From G963663365 sp963663365 (GTDB taxonomy: Bacteria; Hinthialibacterota; Hinthialibacteria; Hinthialibacterales; G963663365), in the NCBI GenBank assembly GCA_963663365.2, contig CAXXIH010000002.1, positions 124,001-188,000 of the forward strand: a DNA stretch of 64,000 bases. The letters are read 5' to 3'. A program made the translations under genes and the position numbers. How positions within the stretch are numbered: position 1 is the stretch's first letter; each line of letters begins with the position of its first letter. This document shows, piece by piece, positions 26,001 to 34,823 of the stretch. The notes under the pieces are model-generated. The model saw nothing but the letters and a program-made list of their open reading frames with translations. It had not been told where the DNA came from and did no database searches.

Positions 26001-27548
26001 ACACCAAGAACATCCCCGCCGGAAGAACAACTTCCAATCCTGTCCGGTCCCGAAGCAGCAGGGCTTACGCCCCTCACAGGGGATGTCCCGTTGTGGACAG
26101 AGAACGGCGGATGCGGCGGGAAGTACTGGCGGGCTGAAGCGGACACACTCAGTAACGGCAACGCAATTGTCATCGGCGGGATGCGTATGGCCTCTTATAA
26201 TTCGGGTAGTCCGGTTGCCGGTAAAGCCCAGGATATGATTGCGATCTTCTCATCGGACGGAGAACTTATAGAGCCATCCCGTACGGCATTTTTCACGGAC
26301 AACGGAGTCCCGTGGGAAAGTACATTGTTTTATGACAATCTCTTAACAGAAGCGGAAGCAACCTCCGGATACAAATGCTACGGTCTATGCGCGGATACGA
26401 TTGCCGGAAGATCCGGCGGTCATTACGCGGTACAGGCTATTGTAAAACCATGGGCCTTTGTGGATGAATTTCCTCAGATTGCCGCAGGATTCGAGTATTT
26501 ACCATCCCGGCAATTTACTGCAATACAAATACTAAGCGATGACGGCGTCCCTCAAACAGCGCTACTCAATCCTTATGGGAGTTATCTTCAATCCGCCGGT
26601 TTTTCAGGAAATTTGGAAGGCGGGGCGGTTCGATTTTTATCCAATGGAAATCTGGTCATTACCTATGAAGACGACACGCCTGACGGCCCCGCAAAAGAGG
26701 AACTCTATGGCCGTACGGGAAATAAAAAAGTCGTTGCAGCGGTCATCTTGGATGCTGACGGGCGTGTTGTGAAAGCACCTTTTGCAGTTTCCCAATCTAG
26801 TTCCGAACAGGATTCCAATTTGCGCTATGGTTTAACTTCGGGTGACGGCTGGTTTGCTATTCGTTACTTTGATGCGGTTACGGGGCCGACACTCGTTGCA
26901 TTCGATAATGACGGAAATGAAATAGGAAATGGTGAGGGCCGAATTTATATCGATGACTTCGAGGAACTCTATGACTATGCCGGAAGACGGGGAGATTTTA
27001 GCGATCTCGAAGCCTACGGAAACAATCTTTATGTCACACACCGAGGCGCGGACCATGCGGGATATATCAGCTGGTTTGAGGTAAGCCAAGACGGACTTTT
27101 TGAACTTTGGACGGATTACATTACCGATCATGGACTGAGCAATGTCAACGGGAACGCCGACTTAGGCATCGATTCCAAAGGCAATATCATTGTTGTGTGG
27201 GAAGACCACAGTTGGGAACGATTTCAACCGGGACGTTGGGAAGTGCTGGCACGTCTGTTCCGTTATGATCTTGAACCGCTGACACCTTCATTTTGCCTGT
27301 TTGAAGTGGGCAATAATACGGATTTCTCTGAGCCGGATTCAATCTTCGGAGCCGGGCGGACCAAACAACCCCGGGTTGCGATGAATGACAATCTAATAAT
27401 TGCTATCGCCCAAACCAACGAACCCCCATACGGTGATCCATCATCAATTCGCAACGATCCTTATGATGAGTGGTACACCTATACCTATATTGTCCGGATG
27501 TTAGAGAATCCATTCCGGCCCGATGTGGAGGATTGGTGGTTTTATTAA
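23091..27548 (+). CDS. Giant secreted WD40-repeat protein with an uncharacterised C-terminal domain
   Basis: The 1485-residue protein has a signal peptide (to about residue 29, ending PPSYA before QDNEP). Residues about 35-955 are WD40 blades with recurring FSPDG...W-D/N ends, for example LQFSPDGNRILGAHNDTTAR, IALSPDGKKLAAGG and VLFSPDGSKILTAKAGGPEI, enough for two propellers. A linker of TPTPTPTPRTSPPEEQ follows at about 965. The last 500 residues form a separate module that includes DALTP-like Asp/Gly-rich loops (NGNAIVIGGMRMASYNSG, YITDHGLSNVNGNADLGIDS) and match no family I recognise. It is probably exported, with a scaffold or binding role. The ATG at 23091 is chosen for GGGA spacing of 8; 23082 is an in-frame alternative directly abutting GGCGGG. 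A strong promoter and structured leader precede it. Confidence 0.78.
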   Translation: MNASRLGSYRLVVCVLFVLLILSPPSYAQDNEPLIGTLTEPKYVLGSGVLDGVVMSSSGEMIASYSPSGISFLWDTSTGEILHRFEGPPIRGGVAFSPDETLLAVAHKDSLSIWNLTEGNMENEFSGWEGGLNSPEFFSDGYRLLITGQRLASEFEDRYFDVVLLNVNNGAILRGYEFEESVDKTFLIGTKNQFVAICDGTLLRLVDIQTGQILQEIHRNDQTFTDIAILADENQIVAAFDAGPPELIDLSTGETIRTYQLETASELVYTVSLRNDGKQFISKTNHGAALWNIDNEKRIADIGMLDGVSSLQFSPDGNRILGAHNDTTARLWNPGYGQAARSFTLSAGDITHAAIAPNGGWIAAGRANGALSFYKLPETDQDSPIEPWKTWQAHEAGIHALAVTADGEILGSAGGNGTVKLWNTSTGTLRTTLIGAHTTPVHALAFSMDSQLAVTGDENGTAALWDVETGSIIKNLVEQGTSINAIAFSPDNLFIAIGTDDSSVQLFNAASGELFDTFSSPHGEVLSLEFNVWSNGLLIGYQDGTSVERLLAFFGQLNLVLEGETPGSTVVSHSPDGAQQLLTILEDGCALYEPQKRIQEEPLHSQITFGSNEGKIQGGRYTQDGTYVVTVTDTGKVTFGNAKLGELIREYHGHNGSIRSIALSPDGKKLAAGGGNYRPWVALWDVEHQRLLHEFEVHTPVYSAITAFSPDGDELLFTDGQRAFLAKADTYEIIQSYSIDRGIRSIAFSSDGSKILTGHSQLDDVAVYIEPDEGALAILWDKQTAQVLHRFDGHSIDVTKVLFSPDGSKILTAKAGGPEINVWDSTTGELLYSKGEKTDFRSLPPAVAVSPNGVEFLTGNNSNDDIMIYEIDSGEFLRRFPEFGTVQDIVYSPNGTMLAATGPETFVCTAQGGELLYRMQEDISATQVQTITFSSESDSIAVGLHEGITQIWEIDPMAADLPAATPTPTPTPRTSPPEEQLPILSGPEAAGLTPLTGDVPLWTENGGCGGKYWRAEADTLSNGNAIVIGGMRMASYNSGSPVAGKAQDMIAIFSSDGELIEPSRTAFFTDNGVPWESTLFYDNLLTEAEATSGYKCYGLCADTIAGRSGGHYAVQAIVKPWAFVDEFPQIAAGFEYLPSRQFTAIQILSDDGVPQTALLNPYGSYLQSAGFSGNLEGGAVRFLSNGNLVITYEDDTPDGPAKEELYGRTGNKKVVAAVILDADGRVVKAPFAVSQSSSEQDSNLRYGLTSGDGWFAIRYFDAVTGPTLVAFDNDGNEIGNGEGRIYIDDFEELYDYAGRRGDFSDLEAYGNNLYVTHRGADHAGYISWFEVSQDGLFELWTDYITDHGLSNVNGNADLGIDSKGNIIVVWEDHSWERFQPGRWEVLARLFRYDLEPLTPSFCLFEVGNNTDFSEPDSIFGAGRTKQPRVAMNDNLIIAIAQTNEPPYGDPSSIRNDPYDEWYTYTYIVRMLENPFRPDVEDWWFY

Positions 27549-27574
27549 TTACGTCAGGGCACCGTTGGCGACGA

Positions 27575-28555
27575 GAAACCAGAATCACGAAAGCACGAAA
27601 AGAGCACGAAGGGCACGAAGATTATGCAAAGATGAGTGAATGGCGAGGGAGTCTGTGTGGTAAATGCAGTGTGCTACCGCCTCTTGCGCTAACGCGCCCA
27701 GACAAGCGAGTTGTCTGCGCCACCCGTTATAATTACATATGTATCTTTTAATGAGCAGCGGCTCATCAGGAGATTCGCCCTCCCGCCCGTGGCCGGGCAG
27801 GACATGACGCCTAACGGCCCACGCCCGGGTACCCCGGTGGCAAGACGCCTGACGGCCCACGATTTCGGGGTGTATTTATTAGATATTCCTGATCAGCACC
27901 CTGCAATGGCGATACGTATATTTATTTGAATCACGAAAGCACGAAAGGGGCACGAAAAGCACAAAGATTATGCAAAGATGAGTGAATGGCGAGGGAGTCT
28001 GTGTGGTAAATGCAGTGTGCTACCGCCTCTTGCGCTAACGCGCCCAGACAAGCGAGTTGTCTGGGCCACCCGTTATAATTACATATGTATCTTTTAATGA
28101 GCAGCGGCTCATCAGGAGAGATTGTCTCAAAACTTGAAATACAAACCATGAAACGGTCGATTCTGCATTTCATTGCGGCCTTTTTTGTCCGAATCGGCCT
28201 ATCCGTGACTGCCAGTACCGACTTTTGAGACAACCTCAGGAGATTCGCCCTTGCCCGGGTACCCCGGTGGGCAAGATGCCTAACGGCTCACGATTTCGAA
28301 GCATATTTAACTGATTTTCTAAGTCAGCACCCTGCGAACCGATTCTGTCTTTCCATTTGAATCACGAAAACACGAAAGGGACACGAAGAGTACGAAGATT
28401 TTGCAGAGTGGGTGGATGGATAGATACGTATGCATGTATATCAAACAGCGGCTCATCAGGAGATTCGCCCTCCCGCGGCCGGTCAGAGAACCATGTTTAG
28501 CTTTGAATTTGGGGTATTGGTGGGTGCAAGCACCCACCCTACGAGTAACATATGT
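27575..28555. repeat. Composite repeat block with a 346-bp duplication and the MITE empty site
   Basis: Two units share attatgcaaagatgagtgaa at 27621 and 27967 and the following caccgcctcttgcgctaacg-type hairpin, CCCAGACAA-gcgag-TTGTCTG, tataattacatatgtatct and cggctcatcaggagattcgc. The first unit keeps the target TCAGGAGA intact (27766-27773); the second carries the 116-bp element. A third partial run ends with a cggctcatcaggagattcgc word (about 28446) and the GGTGGGTGC-AA-GCACCCACC hairpin at 28519-28538. Confidence 0.85.
28120..28235. mobile_element. 116-bp MITE-like element, copy 2
   Basis: This is the same sequence as the element at 22525-22640, again flanked by TCAGGAGA (28112-28119 and 28236-28243). 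Its right flank (ttcgcccttgcccgggtacc) matches the right flank of copy 1 and differs from the empty site, so the filled cassette was probably copied as a unit by recombination and not inserted twice. Confidence 0.85.
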
Positions 28556-28561
28556 ATCTAG

Positions 28562-29644
28562 TCAAGAGAATTCCGCATACGCTTCATAGAGGGCGATGGC
28601 GTTTTCCAGTGGTACATCGGGGAGGATGTTGTGGGCGGTGGAGATGATGTAACCGCCACCGGGAGAACCGGCCTCAAGAAGCCGTCTGACCTCACGGCGG
28701 ATATCCTCCGGTCCGCTCCGAGGTAAGAGTTCTTGAATATCGACTCCGCCATGAAAACAGAGATCGCGCCCAAACTCACGCTTTAATCCGCCCAAGTCCA
28801 TTCCAGCGGCTTTGGGTTGCAAGGATTGGAGAATATCCAAACCGCATTCGATAAAATCGGGAATTAATTGACATACACTGCCGCATGTATGGTGCATCAC
28901 CTTAAGGCCGTATTGATGGGCAAGTTCGATATAGGCCTTAAAACCGGGCTTAAAGAAACGCCGCCACATATCCAGCGAAACGATGGGGCCATTTTGTGTT
29001 CCGAAATCATCGCCCATCATAAAGATGTCGATATGTTTTGCGGCGCGTGAAAATACCTCGCGGTTGTACTCTAAGAAATAATTCCGGATACGTTCCAAAA
29101 TTGCATCGGCAATGGCGGGATTTTCGATTAAATCCATGACAGCCTGTTCGGGGCCGCGCAGATACATCATCGGTTTCAGCTGCGCGGTACGGTCGAGCCG
29201 GTCACCGGCGTTCACGATTGCATAATCCGCATATTGCAGGCACTCGGTTTCGAGATTCTGATAATCCCACCAAGCGGGAGACGGCCAGCGTTCATACGCC
29301 TCGATTTCGGGAACGGTGGTCATGGGCGCCAAAGGCGAACGGTCAACGTGTTTGTAGGTCCACTCCATCCCCGTAGGCATACGGGTGCGTACAGTCTTAC
29401 GGCGTACACCCCAAAGATCTTCAACCGTGCCATCCGGATACTCGCGCAACGATTGCCCGACATAACTTGGACCACGCACATAACGTAAATCGACATCCAA
29501 ACGACGCAATAAGGCGTCTTTATCGGCAAGGCCGAAATGTTTGCAAAGCGCTTCCGTGATTTCTGCCGCGGCCCAGTAATCGAATGGCACACGATCCGGT
29601 TGGATGTGAGAGATTGAAGCCTGTACACGTTCGCGAGCGTTCAT
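28562..29644 (-). CDS. Uroporphyrinogen decarboxylase-like (MtaA/CmuA-type) methyltransferase family protein
   Basis: The 360-residue protein opens MNARERVQASISHIQPDRVP, the usual start of UroD-like methyltransferases. IDIFMMGDDFGTQNGPIVSL and WRRFFKPGFKAYIELAHQYG follow, with the metal site HHTCGSVCQLIPDFIECGLD and then LCFHGGVDIQELLP, and GGGYIISTAHNILPDVPLEN near the end. These are typical of corrinoid-linked members; the heme enzyme lacks the HTCG site. It lies 38 bases downstream of a large esterase on the same strand and is probably co-transcribed with it. The methyl donor or acceptor cannot be read from the sequence. Confidence 0.82.
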   Translation of the reverse strand: MNARERVQASISHIQPDRVPFDYWAAAEITEALCKHFGLADKDALLRRLDVDLRYVRGPSYVGQSLREYPDGTVEDLWGVRRKTVRTRMPTGMEWTYKHVDRSPLAPMTTVPEIEAYERWPSPAWWDYQNLETECLQYADYAIVNAGDRLDRTAQLKPMMYLRGPEQAVMDLIENPAIADAILERIRNYFLEYNREVFSRAAKHIDIFMMGDDFGTQNGPIVSLDMWRRFFKPGFKAYIELAHQYGLKVMHHTCGSVCQLIPDFIECGLDILQSLQPKAAGMDLGGLKREFGRDLCFHGGVDIQELLPRSGPEDIRREVRRLLEAGSPGGGYIISTAHNILPDVPLENAIALYEAYAEFS

Positions 29645-29682
29645 GATCGAGCCAAGGCGTTGTGCCTCATTCCTTTGCCGAT

Positions 29683-31914
29683 TTATTCACGGATTAAATT
29701 ATCGAGCGTCTCCGCTGCTCCGGCCTGAGTCAGGATTGAGAGTTCAGGCCAAATATCCGGTGTGGAATAGGCGCGGATACGTATTTCGAATTCCTTCAAT
29801 TCATCTGCATCCAATACGGCACCGCCGCCATTCTTGGGTGAGCCGATAACCAACCGGCCCGGTTGGAGCAGACTCATGAAGTGTGGAATGTCGCCACAGG
29901 TCATAATGCCCGGGACAAAGTGGGCCAGCCCCCAACAATCCTCAAAACGGTCCGGCCAGTTATAAGAGGCTAATGTGTTGCAAGTACCAACGGCGGCGCA
30001 GTCTCCATCGATAAGTCCGCATAAAACAGCTGTCAGCCCCATAATACCCTCTCCCCAGAGTTTGATTTCTTCTCCCTCATACTCATCGCGGAGATAGGCA
30101 ATCACTTGGAAGGTATCCAGCACCCACCGTCCCAAAATCGGTTTTCCCAAGACAGCGGAACCTTGGGTCAGAAGATAGTCATCACAATCGACGGCGGCGG
30201 CTTTGTCCCAGGTTGTGGAACCGATCCCACGCGGCTCAAAGATACAGAGCGCGGGAGAGTTTCCATCCGGTAATTCATAATCATCCGGCAGGTTGCCGAG
30301 TATCAATAAAACGCAATTCCGCCGGTCCGGATTTTTATCCAGTATTTGCAGAGGCAGTTCGATGCCCGGCTCAGTGGTGATGAGTTTTTGTTTCAGTGTT
30401 CCCAACCGGCTCTCGGTGCGGGAAGGTTCGGCATCCCGAATTTTGTATACGGCCGGTTCGGAAAATCCACCGAATACGTCCTTGCGAAGTTTCTCACGGG
30501 TGCTTTGCTTGAGTCTTTCATTAGACCTGGTTTTGAATTGCCGGTCCGCTTGGGTACACAGCCGGGTTGCCTGCCGGGCTACGATTTGGGGCACATAAAG
30601 CGCGCCATCCGGCAAGACGCCATCTTTAAAGACTTTGAGTTGTTCCGGTTCAAGCAGGTCGAGTTCCGGTTCGGGCACGCGTTCCACGGGATCGCGGCCC
30701 ATAAGGTGCTGCTCAAAAAAACCGACCATGATTTCGCGCATATCGCGGCTGTAATCATGTCCGCCCGCAAACTCCACGAAGCGGAAATTATCACCAGCGC
30801 TGACTTCTTCGTAAATTTCCCGGGCACGATCCGCATTGCGCCGGGCATCCTCAATCCGAAAGGCTGCACCGTGATCTTCTTGAGCTGCGAAGATCGCAAA
30901 CGCACGGGGTGCAACCAGCCCGGCCAATAGGCCTTCTTCCGCATACGTCAACACACCGGGGATGGTTTCACATGAACAATGCGCGCCATGGGTGTAGCCC
31001 TCATAGGCTCCAAAGAAACAGACCCCCACCGCGGCGCGGATACGTGGCTCCATGATGGTCAAATGGAAGGTTTGATTACCGCCACCGGAAGCACCGGTGA
31101 CGCCGATGCGGTCCGGATCGACCTCAGGCAGAGAGGCGAGAAGATCGATCGCCCGGCGGTTATCCTCTATTTGCAAACCCGCCAAGGTCTGCCCCGTAGG
31201 AAAGGCTTGGTAGCCGAGTTGTCTTCCATGGTAAGTAATGCCCTGATAGGCCCGTTCACCCGCGCCGATAGCATCCAAAGCCAGTACAACAAATCCCCGC
31301 TTTGCCAGAAAGACTGCGCGGGCGTGAACCTGCGGGGCGCATTTGGCATCCGGCCAATGGCCATGCACACAGAGAATGCCTGGAGCGGGGGCATTCAGAT
31401 TGCCGGGCATATAGAGATGAGCCGGAATAGGAACCTGCGGTACGGATTCAAAGACGATTTTTTTTAGGCTGTAGCCATCGCGCTGCAAGGTTTCGATAGT
31501 CTCATAAACAATGGGCTCAGGGGCATGGAGGAAAGGAACTCCCAAAGCCTCAGCATGCCGTTGCAGGAGACGATGCCGAAAGGAAGTCCAATCTTCACCA
31601 TCCTGCCGTTGGGCAAGACGTGTTTCGGCGCACTCATCAGCCAATGTTTTAAAATAGTCCGGTATCAAGTTGGAGTTCCCATCTGTATATGCAGTCATGG
31701 CGGCCAAGATCATCATGGCCAATACCGGCAAACTCGCGAAACGGGTTCTACAGTTTAAAGAACGGGCAAGCGGTTGTCTAAACCGACTTTCGCCTATAAA
31801 AACAACGGCTCGGCAGGAGCCTCGCCCTCCCCTGACCATTTTAGAACCGGTTCTGAAATCTGTTTTCAAATTGCCGACTTGAGAGTCTTTTAAAAGAAAC
31901 ATCGAATCCACCAT
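29683..31914 (-). CDS. Large acetyl-xylan-esterase-like alpha/beta hydrolase with a repeat-derived N-terminus
   Basis: The open frame gives 743 residues. A dienelactone-hydrolase/AXE-type fold starts near residue 140: VPIPAHLYMPGNLNAPAPGI, CVHGHWPDAK, LALDAIGAGER, the elbow GVTGASGGGNQTFH and a catalytic GGHDYSR histidine. A second, degenerate hydrolase-like half follows (LLILGNLPDDYELPDGNSP onward). Residues about 27-55 (VRGGRGSCRAVVFIGESRF) translate a dispersed GGGAGGGCGA repeat, so the start is doubtful. FASLPVLAMMILAAMTAYTD looks like a signal peptide, and a shorter start such as the ATG at 31716 is possible. Extracellular deacetylation of polysaccharide is the likely role. Confidence 0.75.
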   Translation of the reverse strand: MVDSMFLLKDSQVGNLKTDFRTGSKMVRGGRGSCRAVVFIGESRFRQPLARSLNCRTRFASLPVLAMMILAAMTAYTDGNSNLIPDYFKTLADECAETRLAQRQDGEDWTSFRHRLLQRHAEALGVPFLHAPEPIVYETIETLQRDGYSLKKIVFESVPQVPIPAHLYMPGNLNAPAPGILCVHGHWPDAKCAPQVHARAVFLAKRGFVVLALDAIGAGERAYQGITYHGRQLGYQAFPTGQTLAGLQIEDNRRAIDLLASLPEVDPDRIGVTGASGGGNQTFHLTIMEPRIRAAVGVCFFGAYEGYTHGAHCSCETIPGVLTYAEEGLLAGLVAPRAFAIFAAQEDHGAAFRIEDARRNADRAREIYEEVSAGDNFRFVEFAGGHDYSRDMREIMVGFFEQHLMGRDPVERVPEPELDLLEPEQLKVFKDGVLPDGALYVPQIVARQATRLCTQADRQFKTRSNERLKQSTREKLRKDVFGGFSEPAVYKIRDAEPSRTESRLGTLKQKLITTEPGIELPLQILDKNPDRRNCVLLILGNLPDDYELPDGNSPALCIFEPRGIGSTTWDKAAAVDCDDYLLTQGSAVLGKPILGRWVLDTFQVIAYLRDEYEGEEIKLWGEGIMGLTAVLCGLIDGDCAAVGTCNTLASYNWPDRFEDCWGLAHFVPGIMTCGDIPHFMSLLQPGRLVIGSPKNGGGAVLDADELKEFEIRIRAYSTPDIWPELSILTQAGAAETLDNLIRE

Positions 31915-32060
31915 CTAATCCACAGTCTATTGTCAGGCTGATTTTCCTATATCTTAACTATAGCAGTAATCTTATCATGCAGTGACATTGCCGCTGGAGG
32001 CGATATTCGTAACACCTCGGTGTGGTATGACCCAACGAAACCATACGTACGAAAAATGAT

Positions 32061-33350
32061 ATGAAGACTATCGGACGAAGAACATTTATTCAGACAACCG
32101 TACAGGCATCTACGGCCAGCATTTTGTCTGCTTCCTATGTGAACGCAAAACCGAATGACGAAGCAGCTCTGGCGCCAGTCCGGGTGGGAGTGGTCGGTGT
32201 CGGGAACCGAGGCACGGGGCTGCTTAAAATTCTTCTGCGAATTCCGGGAACCAAGGTCCCGGCCATTTGCGATATCAATCCGGAACATTTGAACCGGGGC
32301 ATCGGCATTGTGAAACAAGAGCATGGCACAACACCGGAAGGGTATTCCGAAGGGCCATATCATTATCGAACCATGCTGGAGCGGGATGATTTGGACGCCA
32401 TCTTGATTGCCACTCCCGCGCCTCTGCATGCCGAGATGGCCGTGGACACAATGAATGCGGGAAAGCATGCCGGAAGCGAAGTTCCGGGCGCATATACATT
32501 GGAGGAATGCTGGAACCTGGTTAAAACCAAGGAAGCCACAGGCAAGCGGTATATGCTTTTGGAAAATTATAATTATACGCGCGACCGTATGATGATTTAC
32601 GAAATGGTGCGGGCGGGAGTGTTTGGCGATCCACATTACGCTGAATGCGCTTATATCCACGATTGCCGGTCATTACGTTTTAATCAGGATGGAACACTAA
32701 CCTGGCGCGGAGATATCAAGACCGAAAATTTCGGAAATCTTTATCCTACACATTCGCTTGGGCCGGTGAGTAAATGGCTGGGCATCCATGAAGGGGACCG
32801 TATGGTCTCGTTAACCAGCCGGATGAGCAGGCCGGGATCGATTCACGAATACGCAGTCTCACGCTTCGGAAAAGACAGCCAAGCCGCAAAGATCGATTTT
32901 GTGAATGGCGATATGTGCGTCACACTCATCAAGACAGCGGCGGACCGGCTCATCACGGTTTATTACGATTCCGATTCACCGCGTCCGATGTCCAATTTCT
33001 ATTTGGTGCAAGGTCCCAAAGGCGTTTACGATTCCCGCGAAGGCATCCACATCGACGGTCAAAGCCCGGCGCACCAATGGGAACCGATTGGCAACTACCG
33101 GGACCAATACGAACACGAGTATTGGCGAACGCGGGCGGATGAAGCAAACCGTACGGGACACGGCGGAGGCGACTATTTTGTGATATCCGATTTTGTGGAG
33201 ATGGCCCGTCAGGACCGTGAACCATTTGTGAATGTCTATGACAGCGCCACATGGAGTTCAATCATGCCGCTTTCAAGACAATCCATCGAGCAAGGCGGCA
33301 CCAGCGTGGAAATACCCGACTTTACCGGCGGACGTTGGAAACAAACCTGA
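32061..33350 (+). CDS. Gfo/Idh/MocA oxidoreductase, GH109-like
   Basis: The 429-residue protein has a twin-arginine leader (MKTIGRRTFIQTT) and a Rossmann dinucleotide site VRVGVVGVGNRGTGLLKILL at about 40-59. The segments HSLGPVSKWLGIHEGDRM, ADEANRTGHGGGDYFVISDF and VYDSATWSSIMPLS are closer to GH109 alpha-N-acetylgalactosaminidases, which use bound NAD+ for glycoside cleavage, than to plain sugar dehydrogenases. GH109 is therefore the better guess, with a periplasmic location. The membrane gene that follows is only 18 bases away. It is divergent from the esterase gene at 29683-31914, with 146 bases between. Confidence 0.82.
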   Translation: MKTIGRRTFIQTTVQASTASILSASYVNAKPNDEAALAPVRVGVVGVGNRGTGLLKILLRIPGTKVPAICDINPEHLNRGIGIVKQEHGTTPEGYSEGPYHYRTMLERDDLDAILIATPAPLHAEMAVDTMNAGKHAGSEVPGAYTLEECWNLVKTKEATGKRYMLLENYNYTRDRMMIYEMVRAGVFGDPHYAECAYIHDCRSLRFNQDGTLTWRGDIKTENFGNLYPTHSLGPVSKWLGIHEGDRMVSLTSRMSRPGSIHEYAVSRFGKDSQAAKIDFVNGDMCVTLIKTAADRLITVYYDSDSPRPMSNFYLVQGPKGVYDSREGIHIDGQSPAHQWEPIGNYRDQYEHEYWRTRADEANRTGHGGGDYFVISDFVEMARQDREPFVNVYDSATWSSIMPLSRQSIEQGGTSVEIPDFTGGRWKQT

Positions 33351-33368
33351 TCCGAAACAGGCATAACC

Positions 33369-34817
33369 GTGAATTCCAAATCAAAAACAAATTTACGAAT
33401 CCGAGCGCATGAGTTCATTACAAAGAACGGCTGGCTGCCGCTCGGAATTCTGGTTTTGACTTTGCTGCACTGGTCGATCCTGATTTTCAAAGTGCCGGTT
33501 TTTCCGCATGGATGGTTCTGGAATTTTCACTATACGGCGATCGGTACAGTATGGGTTCTTCCGGTCATGGCGATACTTTTGGCTATCGGATTGTGGTACA
33601 CCTATTCCCCTTCGCGTCGTAACACCGTGCTTTTGGCGGGAATGATTGGTTTGGGATTTTGTTTTCAACATAGTTTCGCCTTGCTTGAAGGGAGAGGTTT
33701 GAACGGGATTCGCGACCGTATCACGTATACAGGCCACGCAAAGTTCGCAGAAGACGCAGTTAACCAGGCCGGCATTATTTCAACTTTAACGAATTACGAA
33801 CAACTGGTTCAGGAAGGCAAATTGAACCGTTTTGCACAATCCAAGCCGCCGGGGCAGCTTCTGTTTTATATGCTGACGGAACGAGTGGCGAATTTCATAC
33901 GCCCTCACGAATCAGTTGAAGAGAGACTGGCATGGATGAGGACCTTTGCTTGTTTTGCTTGGCCGATTTTCGGGTTTCTTGTTCTCATTCCATTGTATGC
34001 ATTGGTTAAAGACTGGAGCGGAACCGAGACGGCGCTTATGGCCTGTTGGCTCTATCTTCTAATTCCGGCAGGAATTTTAATTACGCTTCACGCCGATCAA
34101 GTTTTATATCCGTTGCTCTTGGTTCTCTCATTGCTCTTGTGCCACATTGCAAATCGAACATCCCGGGCGGCCTATGCCATTGGAGCGGGAGCGTTTGTGT
34201 ATTGCGCTATCTTTATCTCGTTCTCATTGCTGTGCATTATCCCATTGGCGGCCGCGGTTTTAATTGCGTCACCTACTCATCAAACGGGTAAATCCCATCT
34301 GCGTGGCAGCGCAGTCCGGTGTAGTTGGTTTTTATTGGGGCTGGTTGTTGCCGATTTGGCATTCAGGATTGTTCTCGATTACAACATTCATGTCCGTTTT
34401 GTAGAAGCGATGAAGTTCCATGCCTCGTGGCGCGAATGGGAGAACACGCCGAGAAATATTATTCATTGCGGCATTTTAAATACGCTTGAATTCGCGCTTT
34501 TGGCGGGTGTTCCGTTATGCGGTTTTGCCTTATACGGGATGTTGCATTCGACCGAGAAGAGCCTTGGGGGGGAATGGAACGAACTGCATAGTCTGGCCTT
34601 GGCTTTGGCGTGTGTATTTGCAGCGTTGCTTCTTTTTGGAAAAACCAAAGGGGAATCGGCCCGGTTATGGCTGTTTTTGACGCCCTGTGTGTGCATCATG
34701 GGCGCCTATGCAATTGCGTCGCGCTACGCGCGCGCCAAGCATTGGCTGATACCGGTTGTGGTGATTTTGCAATTTATAACGATTGCTATTACGAAAGTGT
34801 GTCAGGATTTTTATTGA
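33369..34817 (+). CDS. Polytopic membrane protein, GT-C glycosyltransferase-like
   Basis: The 482-residue protein has about ten to twelve hydrophobic segments, starting with LPLGILVLTLLHWSILIFKV. A first outside loop contains RDRITYTGHAKFAEDAVNQA and FAQSKPPGQLLFYMLTERVA. The acidic loop and the PPG motif next to it recall GT-C enzymes that use polyprenyl-phosphate sugars, but I cannot name a family. It starts with GTG at 33369, 18 bases after the GH109-like gene, so the two may form an operon. It converges on the DUF456 gene, with only 6 bases between the stop codons and no terminator seen. Confidence 0.6.
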   Translation: MNSKSKTNLRIRAHEFITKNGWLPLGILVLTLLHWSILIFKVPVFPHGWFWNFHYTAIGTVWVLPVMAILLAIGLWYTYSPSRRNTVLLAGMIGLGFCFQHSFALLEGRGLNGIRDRITYTGHAKFAEDAVNQAGIISTLTNYEQLVQEGKLNRFAQSKPPGQLLFYMLTERVANFIRPHESVEERLAWMRTFACFAWPIFGFLVLIPLYALVKDWSGTETALMACWLYLLIPAGILITLHADQVLYPLLLVLSLLLCHIANRTSRAAYAIGAGAFVYCAIFISFSLLCIIPLAAAVLIASPTHQTGKSHLRGSAVRCSWFLLGLVVADLAFRIVLDYNIHVRFVEAMKFHASWREWENTPRNIIHCGILNTLEFALLAGVPLCGFALYGMLHSTEKSLGGEWNELHSLALALACVFAALLLFGKTKGESARLWLFLTPCVCIMGAYAIASRYARAKHWLIPVVVILQFITIAITKVCQDFY

Positions 34818-34823
34818 GAATGG

